Source: a virus. From it: DNA of 32,681 nucleotides. The stretch covers positions 1 through 32,681 of IMG/VR virus record IMGVR_UViG_3300043640_000058; one strand, 5' to 3'. Of the stretch, positions 14,028 to 21,007 are shown piece by piece. The notes under the pieces are model-generated. The model saw only the letters and a program-made list of their open reading frames with translations, made no database searches and was not told the DNA's origin. Position numbers and translations under genes: made by a program. Numbering within the stretch: the stretch's first letter is position 1; every line of letters starts with the position of its first letter.

Positions 14028-15224
14028 ATGGGCGCTACGCTCACCACTGCAACGAATATCCTTAAGGAAATTTACGAGCCGCGTATTCAGGACCAGATGC
14101 AGAATGAGCTTAAAACCTCTAAGCGTCTGGAGCAGACTTCTGAGGGAGTTACTTCAGAAGTTGGCGGTAAGTATGTAGTTTTCCCTCTGCATGTTCGACG
14201 TAACCATGGTATTGGTGCTCGACTTGAGGGAGAGGCACTTCCCGTAGCCCGTAATCAGGGTTATGCACGTGCTCAGGTTAGTCTTGCGTATCTTTATGGT
14301 TCTCTCCGACTGTCTGGTCAGAGTATGGAACTTGCGAAGACTAACGGACAGGCTTTTGCATCTGTTCTGGACCAGGAAGTTAATGGAGTCCAGACAGACC
14401 TTGCAAAGGATATGAACCGTCAGGTTTATGGTACTTCGGTTGGTGCTATTGGAACTATCACGGGTGCTAATACCACTGTGACTATTCCGATGACTAATAC
14501 GCAGTATGTAGAGGTCGGTGAGGTCATCGATATCTACACTTCTAATGGTGTCACTCTTAAGACCCAGGCAGCCGGTAATACTGTCACGGCTGTTAATAAG
14601 AATGTCTCTATTGTTCTTGACGTTGCTCCCGGATCTGCCACCATTGCAGGTGACATTATGGTTCGTCAGGGTAACCTCAACCGTGAGACTATCGGTCTTT
14701 CGCAGATTATCAATGACACGGGCACTCTTTATAACGTTGACCCTACCGTTGAGCCGGTATGGAAGTCCGTTATGAATAACAACGGTGGTGTTAATCGCGC
14801 CCTGTCCGAGTCGCTTATGACGAAGATGATTGATGACATCTTCACTAATGGTGGCAAGACTACTGCGATGTTCACAACTCTTGGTGTGCGTCGTAGTTAT
14901 GCTAACCTGCTTACTCAGCAGCGTCGTTACACTAATACCACCAAGTTCGAGGGTGGATTTAGTGGTCTGGCATTTACTACGGATAGTGGCGAGATTCCGA
15001 TGATTTCGGATGTCGATTGCCAGCCTAACCGTATGTACTTTGTTAACGAGAAGATGCTGAAGATTTATCGTGAGAGTGACTGGTCATTTATGGACCGCGA
15101 TGGTTCTAAGTGGCAGCGTGTTATTGGTTACGATGCTTATGACGCTACTCTCTATAAGTACTGCCAGCTTGGTACGCATCGGCGTAATACTCACGGTCTT
15201 GTTTCGGACATCACTGAGAGCTAA
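14028..15224 (+). CDS. Major capsid protein
   Basis: At 398 residues it has the size and position expected of an HK97-fold capsid protein, right after the scaffold. The helical N-terminus (TTATNILKEIYEPRIQDQMQ) leads to a basic loop region (VFPLHVRRNHGIGARLEGEA) typical of capsid E-loops, then strand-rich insertions, then a conserved-looking end (WSFMDRDGSKWQRVIGYDAY). The codons differ from neighbours, favouring C-ending and AAG codons, as expected of the most expressed gene. The ribosome site is a perfect GGAGG. No CCCCTGTAG copy lies inside it, but a hairpin of two copies follows it. Confidence 0.9.
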   Translation: MGATLTTATNILKEIYEPRIQDQMQNELKTSKRLEQTSEGVTSEVGGKYVVFPLHVRRNHGIGARLEGEALPVARNQGYARAQVSLAYLYGSLRLSGQSMELAKTNGQAFASVLDQEVNGVQTDLAKDMNRQVYGTSVGAIGTITGANTTVTIPMTNTQYVEVGEVIDIYTSNGVTLKTQAAGNTVTAVNKNVSIVLDVAPGSATIAGDIMVRQGNLNRETIGLSQIINDTGTLYNVDPTVEPVWKSVMNNNGGVNRALSESLMTKMIDDIFTNGGKTTAMFTTLGVRRSYANLLTQQRRYTNTTKFEGGFSGLAFTTDSGEIPMISDVDCQPNRMYFVNEKMLKIYRESDWSFMDRDGSKWQRVIGYDAYDATLYKYCQLGTHRRNTHGLVSDITES

Positions 15225-15242
15225 GCCCCGATAAATGATTAG

Positions 15243-15279
15243 GCCGTCTACAGGGGCAGTATACTTCCCTGTAGACGGC
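15243..15279 (+). terminator. Terminator-like hairpin after the capsid gene, made of two inverted motif copies
   Basis: The arms GCCGTCTACAGGG (15243-15255) and CCCTGTAGACGGC (15267-15279) are a perfect 13-bp inverted repeat with an 11-nt loop. TTTCTT follows. It lies 18 bp after the capsid stop, the right place to end or attenuate the capsid transcript. Each arm contains one copy of the dispersed CCCTGTAG word. Confidence 0.78.
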
Positions 15280-15303
15280 TTTCTTGTATATGAAGAGAGG
15301 CTC

Positions 15304-15687
15304 ATGTCAGAACCCGAATCCCTTAATACTATGTTCCAGAATTCATTTGTAAAAGTTGCTGACGGAAAATACGCTCTTACTACACTTGGTGGACCAGTGG
15401 TAGACAACAGTGTAGGCACAGCAGCAATTGTAGATGGTGCTGTAACTTCAGCTAAAATTGCTGATGGCACTATTGTTGATGCTGATATTGCAGCTGCTGC
15501 AAATATTGCGGGCTCCAAACTTGCTAATGCAGGTGTAGTTCTTTCTAAGCTTGGTGCAGATGTAACACCTAAGCTTATTACAAAGCAGGCTGCTCAGTCT
15601 AACTCTACTGCTGTAGATGTTCCTGGTGTTGTAACTGATATTAACGCGATTCTTGCTAAATTGCGTTTGGCTGGAGTTATCGCATAA
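15304..15687 (+). CDS. Head fibre (trimeric decoration) protein, 127 aa
   Basis: I choose the ATG at 15304 because it follows GAGAGG and leaves the hairpin non-coding; a longer frame back to 15235 would put the hairpin in the gene. The middle has collagen-like or beta-helical turns repeating I-x-D-G/A spacing (AIVDGAVTSAKIADGTIVDA). The C-terminus, VPGVVTDINAILAKLRLAG, matches the end pattern of phage head-fibre proteins (Phage_fiber_2 type). It lies directly after the capsid gene, as decoration proteins do. I recall the family pattern but have not searched it. Confidence 0.7.
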   Translation: MSEPESLNTMFQNSFVKVADGKYALTTLGGPVVDNSVGTAAIVDGAVTSAKIADGTIVDADIAAAANIAGSKLANAGVVLSKLGADVTPKLITKQAAQSNSTAVDVPGVVTDINAILAKLRLAGVIA

Positions 15688-16151
15688 TGCAAATTAAAAA
15701 TGGAAATTTTTATTTCCCTGTAGATGGTCATTTTGTTAGTGAGAAACAAGTTCGTATTAATCAAATCCTTCAGGACTATGATAAGAACTTGCAACTACAG
15801 TGGATTCCATCCGGTGAACGCTCTGATAATGATATGGCTTTCAGAGTAGTTGCTTTTCCTGATGGACGGGCTCCTTATCTTGTATGTGTTGGTCAAGAGG
15901 CTGATGAAAGACTTCTTGCTAAAGTACTTGAAGCAGATCAGGTAAACAATCCTAATAAACTTAGCTACATTGACAATTACAATGCCGCGTTGGAGCTTGT
16001 TAGAGAGAAAGAAAAGAAGGAGGCGCGCCAAGAGGATCATGATCTAGCTGCGTCTATTCTTCGTAGTAACAAGGAAAACTATAGGCACGGAGGAGTTAAC
16101 TTTGAACGTCCAGGAGGTCGTGACCCGAGTAAAACGTACATTTGGAGATGA
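15687..16151 (+). CDS. Hypothetical head-associated protein, 154 aa
   Basis: Coupled to the head-fibre stop by TAATG. Residues 1-15 read MQIKNGNFYFPVDGHFV, where FPVDG is encoded by a CCCTGTAG copy 30 bp into the gene. The middle includes DKNLQLQWIPSGERSDNDMA and a strand region (APYLVCVGQ). The C-terminal half is charged and helical (LVREKEKKEARQEDHDLAAS). I recall similar LSLQWIP-type proteins next to capsid genes in actinophages, without function. It overlaps the adaptor gene by 50 bp. Confidence 0.6.
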   Translation: MQIKNGNFYFPVDGHFVSEKQVRINQILQDYDKNLQLQWIPSGERSDNDMAFRVVAFPDGRAPYLVCVGQEADERLLAKVLEADQVNNPNKLSYIDNYNAALELVREKEKKEARQEDHDLAASILRSNKENYRHGGVNFERPGGRDPSKTYIWR

Positions 16152-16776
16152 AGCCGGAGTACAGATTACAGATCAGGATCTAATCCGTTGGATTAACGAC
16201 GGACAAGAGGAGATCTGTACAAATAATGAAGGTCTGATGGAAACTACATCAGCCTCAGATTCTGTAGCTAACCAGGCAGAATATGATGTTCCTGTAGATT
16301 TCTCCGTGTTGCGTAGTCTTAAATATAAGGGATATCGACTTAAGGCTCTGAGTTTTGCAGAGTTTAATGAATATCTTGATGGGTACAGTGCTACTCCTAA
16401 TTCTTACGGTCCTGGCACTCCTGTAGTATTTATGGTGTGGAATAACAAGATTACGTTGTTTCCCACACCAGATGCAAGTATTACAGCAGCTATTGGGATC
16501 TTCTATATTAAACGTCCTTCCCCTGTAGGAAATCTTGCTGATGATCTAAGTATTCCGTTGCAGTATCATAATGCTGTTGTTAATTTTTGTCTACAGCAGG
16601 CTTACGAGCTTGATGAAGACTATGCAAAGGCTCAGGTTAAAAAGGGTCAATTTGATGACACTATGATGAAACTTAATGATCGCAATAAGTGGACAGCACA
16701 AGAGTACTATCCAACTATTACGACACTTCCCCAAGATGATAATTTCAGTGATTGGGGTGGTTATTACAATGGCTAA
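16102..16776 (+). CDS. Head-tail adaptor protein, TTG start
   Basis: Adaptors join the portal ring to the tail nozzle in short-tailed phages. The 224-residue protein opens with MNVQEVVTRVKRTFGDEAGV and QITDQDLIRWINDGQEEI, the helical opening typical of this family, and later has strand-helix pattern and a C-terminal helical part (AVVNFCLQQAYELDEDYAKA). The TTG start is supported by GGAGGAG six bases upstream. Its end overlaps the nozzle ATG by 8 bp (ATGGCTAA). One CCCCTGTAG copy encodes SPVGN. Confidence 0.78.
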   Translation: MNVQEVVTRVKRTFGDEAGVQITDQDLIRWINDGQEEICTNNEGLMETTSASDSVANQAEYDVPVDFSVLRSLKYKGYRLKALSFAEFNEYLDGYSATPNSYGPGTPVVFMVWNNKITLFPTPDASITAAIGIFYIKRPSPVGNLADDLSIPLQYHNAVVNFCLQQAYELDEDYAKAQVKKGQFDDTMMKLNDRNKWTAQEYYPTITTLPQDDNFSDWGGYYNG

Positions 16777-18466
16777 GGATCCGTCAGCAGTACAGGAATT
16801 GTCTATCGGCCCTTTTGCTGGTGGCATTAACACCTATTCTGACCCTGCAATGATTGCGGATGACGAACTAGTAGACTGTGTTAATTTTGACCTAAGTCTT
16901 GATGGTTCACTAGTATCGCGACCGCCATGGAGCGTACTTACTTCTAGGATGGATCCTAGTACAAGTGGTTCCGTAGATTCTCTTGATTCTTATCAAATTG
17001 TAATTGGTACTGGAACTTTTGAAGGTAACCGTTATGTCATTGTCAATAGTTCACATATTGCGGGCGTACCTGCTTCATATATTTACTATGTCGATGGCCC
17101 GGTGGCAGGGCTATTGGCAAAAATCGGTGATGGAGTTCATAGTAAGGCTCATCGCTACGCTGACGATGTTTATCTTGTACCTGATATTCAGTCTCCTAAT
17201 TTGGGTTTGGTATACGATCTTTCAGGGGGTTTGGTAACGCTTATCCCAACTATGCCACAAGGTTATGCTTCTGTTGTGTATAAAGATCGTCTGTGGATTA
17301 GTGGACGACGTAATATCACACTAAATTCACGATTGTACTTTTCAGATCTGGCTTTGTTTAGTACCTGGCCAGGAACTAACTTCTTTGATATTAATCCTGG
17401 GGATGGTGATTCTGTTAATGACCTGGTGGTGTACCAGGATAACCTAATTATCTTCAAGGATAACGCAACTTATGTCCTGGCTTATGACACGGGTCCCGCG
17501 CAAGCTGTTCTACAGGAAATCAATAGCGATATTGGTTCTATGGGTGGACGTTGTGTAGACGTATATGAAAACTCTATCTTTGTTCTTAAATACAATCAAC
17601 TTTACGAAATGTCTAACTACGACTATGTACGTGTAAGTGTTAAACTACCATTTGAATATGATGCTACACTTCCTACAGGAAATTATTCAACAAGTGGACA
17701 ATACTGGCGATACCCATTCTGGCTCCGGATTGTAGGGGACAGAGCTATCGTTAGATTTTATAATCGAATCTATGTCTACCATCTGCGACTTAGAGGATGG
17801 ACGCGATGGGATTCTGAAGATCCTAATATTAAATACATGGGCCCGCCTACACGTCTTGATAATACAAATACTGGACTACGTAGAGGCTTTGATACCTATA
17901 TTGCAGGGTCTACTCTTGGCAAAGGTATTGATGCACAAGGTACAGGTTCAGTAGGCGCATGGAAAATGTATTTTAAGCTCTTTAAAATGGAAGATCAATA
18001 CACTCTTACTAACACTGAAAATGGTAATGTTACGCCTTCCGTTCCCCCTGTAGACGTCAATTTGAGTATGCTAACTAAACAGTTTGATATCGGTCTCAGT
18101 CATAGATTTAAGCGTTTGATGCACTGGGGTCTAGACTGCTATACTGGCAGGGGAGTCACGGGGACGCTATTTCCATTCTCCGTAGCTTATAAAGTTACTT
18201 GGAATCAATTGGCATTGTATCATTGGCATGAACTTAATACTTGGGATTATCCTCTAACTGACATTCCAGGAGTTACACAACAAGTTAGTTCTGGTGCAGG
18301 TATTCAAATCAAATTTGTACGATTCCCTAAATCACTAAGATTTAGATTGCTTCAATTTAAAATTGAGATGATGACTAAGGGAAATAAAGAAGACGGACCA
18401 GCTTATATTTATTCACTAACTGCATTTGTGGCAGCTCATCAGCTTGTGCCTAAGGCAGTGAACTAA
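16769..18466 (+). CDS. Tail nozzle or tail hub protein, 565 aa
   Basis: I start at the ATG in ATGGCTAA overlapping the adaptor stop, since MAKDPSAVQELSIGPFAGGI starts with the GPFAGGIN..D pattern common in podovirus nozzle proteins; an earlier frame start lies inside the adaptor gene. The rest is strand-rich with repeated blade-like units (VYKDRLWISGRRNI, VYQDNLIIFKDNATYVLAYD, IFVLKYNQLYEMSNYD), suggesting a beta-propeller. No catalytic motif is seen. The place after the adaptor fits the nozzle that closes the short tail. Confidence 0.75.
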   Translation: MAKDPSAVQELSIGPFAGGINTYSDPAMIADDELVDCVNFDLSLDGSLVSRPPWSVLTSRMDPSTSGSVDSLDSYQIVIGTGTFEGNRYVIVNSSHIAGVPASYIYYVDGPVAGLLAKIGDGVHSKAHRYADDVYLVPDIQSPNLGLVYDLSGGLVTLIPTMPQGYASVVYKDRLWISGRRNITLNSRLYFSDLALFSTWPGTNFFDINPGDGDSVNDLVVYQDNLIIFKDNATYVLAYDTGPAQAVLQEINSDIGSMGGRCVDVYENSIFVLKYNQLYEMSNYDYVRVSVKLPFEYDATLPTGNYSTSGQYWRYPFWLRIVGDRAIVRFYNRIYVYHLRLRGWTRWDSEDPNIKYMGPPTRLDNTNTGLRRGFDTYIAGSTLGKGIDAQGTGSVGAWKMYFKLFKMEDQYTLTNTENGNVTPSVPPVDVNLSMLTKQFDIGLSHRFKRLMHWGLDCYTGRGVTGTLFPFSVAYKVTWNQLALYHWHELNTWDYPLTDIPGVTQQVSSGAGIQIKFVRFPKSLRFRLLQFKIEMMTKGNKEDGPAYIYSLTAFVAAHQLVPKAVN

Positions 18467-18732
18467 TGGATCTATTCGGAAATAAACGAGTGCCTCCGCC
18501 TACAGGGGGAACTAAGGCATTTAACCCATATGCAGCTGGAAATAAGCACTATGGTGCTGGTCGCGCTATGCCTACTTTGGGGCCTGTAGCTAGTCCTCAA
18601 GGTTATGATGAACGCGATAATAGGGCGCAGGCTCGTAAAAATGCGATTATGCGCAGAATGAAGGGATCGGAAACTGGTAATCCCATGAATAAATCTGTTA
18701 TGGGTTATTCCTCTAAGGGGTCGTTTAGCTGA
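18466..18732 (+). CDS. Hypothetical tail-region protein, 88 aa
   Basis: Coupled by TAATG. The protein is basic and glycine-rich with NKHYGAGRAMPTLGPV and a helix (YDERDNRAQARKNAIMRRMK). The PPTGG codons near the start carry a CTACAGGGG copy. It is probably a minor virion or ejection component because of its position, but no function is recognised. Confidence 0.58.
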   Translation: MDLFGNKRVPPPTGGTKAFNPYAAGNKHYGAGRAMPTLGPVASPQGYDERDNRAQARKNAIMRRMKGSETGNPMNKSVMGYSSKGSFS

Positions 18733-19181
18733 TGGCTACTGTTAAGCCGCCTCCCACGCGTGCTCAGGATATTAAGACTCGGGAAGACGCTATTAAGCGT
18801 AAGCTCGAAGAGACTAATCATAAGAATTGGCTAGCCGCGCAGGCTAAGATTAGTTCCAAAACAGGTGGAACTAAAACATACGATGCTAAGGTAATCGATT
18901 CAGGTACTGGCGCAGCTAAAGGTATGTCTAAGTCTGATTATGGATCAGGCTCAGGTGCAGCTATCCCTTATCAGGTAGGTACTGCTAAATGGACTGCCAC
19001 TAAGGCTAATCCTAAAGCTCCTAAGCCTAAGCCTCCAGCTAAGCCGTTTAAACCCGGTACTGTTGGACCTATTAAACAAAACCCTAAACCGCATTACGGT
19101 AGTGGTTCTCCATTCGACAATAAAACTCCACTATCTACTACGTCTGGTACGGCTATTTATCGTCGACTTAAGAGGCTGTGA
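18732..19181 (+). CDS. Lysine/proline-rich hypothetical protein, 149 aa
   Basis: Coupled by TGATG. The first 40 residues form a charged helix (REDAIKRKLEETNHKNWLAA). The rest is basic and low-complexity, with repeats of K-P and G-S-G (PKAPKPKPPAKPFKPGTVGP), and no cysteines. Such proteins between nozzle and ejection genes may enter the cell with DNA, but this is inference. No family is recognised. Confidence 0.58.
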   Translation: MATVKPPPTRAQDIKTREDAIKRKLEETNHKNWLAAQAKISSKTGGTKTYDAKVIDSGTGAAKGMSKSDYGSGSGAAIPYQVGTAKWTATKANPKAPKPKPPAKPFKPGTVGPIKQNPKPHYGSGSPFDNKTPLSTTSGTAIYRRLKRL

Positions 19182-19186
19182 GGTAG

Positions 19187-19600
19187 ATGGCTAGTTCTAG
19201 TAAGTGGCTAGCTGGAGACACTACATACCAGCAGCAACTGTCTAATTATAATAAGTCCAAGACTGACTATAACTCTCAGTATACCCGCCAGAAGAATATC
19301 ACTACCCGTGATTATGCCGAGATGCTTCGGTCTATGAATAGGCAGGGTACTACTGATAGGGTAGATCAGCAGAATGATTTTGCTGGTCGAGGTATTCTTA
19401 AATCCGGGGTCTTTGCTAAGGCTCTAGGGGATTATAATACTGAATTTAACTCCAAAGTTAAGAATCTGCAAACCGGTAAGTCAGACGAAATTGGTGATCT
19501 GGATTTGCAGAGAACTAACTTTCTCCGACAGCTTACTTTGGAATCAGATGCAGCTAAGCAGGATGCACTAAGGCGTCGAGCAGCTAAGTTGGGGATCTAA
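19187..19600 (+). CDS. Helical virion-associated protein, 137 aa
   Basis: The ATG follows GAGGTAG. The protein is helical and rich in Q, N and D (TTYQQQLSNYNKSKTDYNSQ, LTLESDAAKQDALRRRAAKL), with a glycine-rich turn in FAGRGILKSGVF. No family is recognised with confidence. It lies in the ejection-protein region and is coupled to the next gene by TAATG. Confidence 0.58.
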   Translation: MASSSKWLAGDTTYQQQLSNYNKSKTDYNSQYTRQKNITTRDYAEMLRSMNRQGTTDRVDQQNDFAGRGILKSGVFAKALGDYNTEFNSKVKNLQTGKSDEIGDLDLQRTNFLRQLTLESDAAKQDALRRRAAKLGI

Positions 19601-20835
19601 TGGCACAGCCAGGACCATTTGATACCTCGGGACAGTCTGAATCTCTTGGTGATGCTATTCGTAGACAGGCTGCTGCTCAAAGTCATGCAGCTACTGCGAC
19701 TAAGCAGAAGAAGAATGGTACAGCCCCTAAAGATCCGTTGTCTCAACTTATGGATCAAATTAGGGGCATTAACGTCGAAGCTACGCCTCTAGATATGCTT
19801 ATGAGGCAGGCTACAGGTTCAGCTGGGGCACAATTTGACCCACTAATTAAACAGCTTCAGGCTCAGATGTCTAGTACTACAGATCGTGGCCATGCTAATC
19901 AGGCACAGGCCAAGCAGATGTATAATGATCTGGCTACTGATATTTCTGGCGAAGCTGGGGGTATTGCATCTCAAGCGGATCAGGCTAGTCAGCAAGCACA
20001 ACAGCGTTATGACGGTACACAGAAAGAGTTGTCAGATCAATATAATGATCAGGCTGCTCAACAAGCTGCTCTATATAAGCAACTGGGTATTCAAGCGGCT
20101 GCACCTGAAGCTTCTCAGCAAGCAGGAGATGACCAGGCTTATTTTCAGCAGCAGAGTAAAACTGATGAAGATAGTGCGTTGGCTCAGCTTCAATCAATGA
20201 AGCAGGGTGACCTTAGTTATAACCAGCAGTCAGCAGATAATACTCGTCTAGCGGGTGTTAATACTGCTCAAGATATTGGTGCTCAGCTAGAGCAATATCT
20301 GCAAAATGCTGGTGGACAAATGGCAGGACTACAGTCCGGACGCGAAGGTGCAGTTCAATCTATGCTGGCTCAATTGCAGCAGCAAGATGCTTCACGTGTC
20401 CAGGATCAGGAAAAGACACAGTATGATCAGCTAATGGATATGTTTAATCTACAACTAAAAATGCAGGATCAGGCTGGTAAGCAAGGTGCTGATCCGCTAT
20501 TCAAGGGAACTAATGGTCCCTCTGGGGCTAGTAATTACCTTGGACAGATGTATGGCAGTGGAGATAGTTTCAGTTCTTCAGCTATCATGGATGCTATTAA
20601 TGACGTTATGTCTAGTCCAGATGCTGTTGCTGGAAAGTATCAAAGTGATACAATGAAGGACCAGTACGGACAGCCGACAACTCTTGATGTTACCCCTGAA
20701 CATCTTGCGGATCTACTCCGTAAGCGTATGCAAGATGGCGATCCTGGTACTCCGCTGTCTAATAGTTCGTTCAGTAGTAGCGATATTAACAACGCTATTA
20801 ATGCTCTGCTCGCTTATCAAGGGAAGTTGAAGTAA
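19600..20835 (+). CDS. Glutamine/alanine-rich internal virion (ejection) protein, 411 aa
   Basis: Residues of about 80-290 are a long A/Q-rich helical stretch (SQADQASQQAQQRYDGTQKE and similar), and the C-terminal third is soluble and mixed. Such composition is typical of proteins carried in the capsid and ejected with DNA in podoviruses, though no sequence family is recognised. It is coupled upstream and downstream by TAATG and precedes a small membrane protein and the 1398-residue protein. Confidence 0.65.
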   Translation: MAQPGPFDTSGQSESLGDAIRRQAAAQSHAATATKQKKNGTAPKDPLSQLMDQIRGINVEATPLDMLMRQATGSAGAQFDPLIKQLQAQMSSTTDRGHANQAQAKQMYNDLATDISGEAGGIASQADQASQQAQQRYDGTQKELSDQYNDQAAQQAALYKQLGIQAAAPEASQQAGDDQAYFQQQSKTDEDSALAQLQSMKQGDLSYNQQSADNTRLAGVNTAQDIGAQLEQYLQNAGGQMAGLQSGREGAVQSMLAQLQQQDASRVQDQEKTQYDQLMDMFNLQLKMQDQAGKQGADPLFKGTNGPSGASNYLGQMYGSGDSFSSSAIMDAINDVMSSPDAVAGKYQSDTMKDQYGQPTTLDVTPEHLADLLRKRMQDGDPGTPLSNSSFSSSDINNAINALLAYQGKLK

Positions 20836-21002
20836 TGTTCTCTAAGGAACCGATTGCCTGGCTCGGCGCAGCTATTGTTGTTCTCCAGGTAGCTACTGGA
20901 GTTATCCAGGATCGCGGAATTACCGTCACAGGTATTGAGGCTATTCTGACAGTTATCGCGACCATCACTGGTAGGAAGCTCGTTTCTCCTGTAGGGAAGT
21001 AA
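20835..21002 (+). CDS. Small membrane protein, candidate holin, 55 aa
   Basis: The frame is coupled to the previous stop by TAATG. Two hydrophobic helices at about residues 6-24 (PIAWLGAAIVVLQVATGVI) and 31-46 flank a short turn (QDRG), and a basic end GRKLVSPVGK follows. Small two-helix proteins that start MFSKEP-like are frequent in actinophages and are often called holins or membrane proteins. The last codons (SPVGK) carry a TCCTGTAGGG motif variant 12-15 bp before the stop. Holin function is inference; the 81-aa gene at 26628 is a rival. Confidence 0.68.
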   Translation: MFSKEPIAWLGAAIVVLQVATGVIQDRGITVTGIEAILTVIATITGRKLVSPVGK

Positions 21003-21007
21003 TTAAA

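Noticed and set aside
15235-15303. Longer head-fibre start at 15235
   Set aside because: It would place the perfect hairpin and T-run inside coding sequence, while the ATG at 15304 has a good GAGAGG ribosome site.
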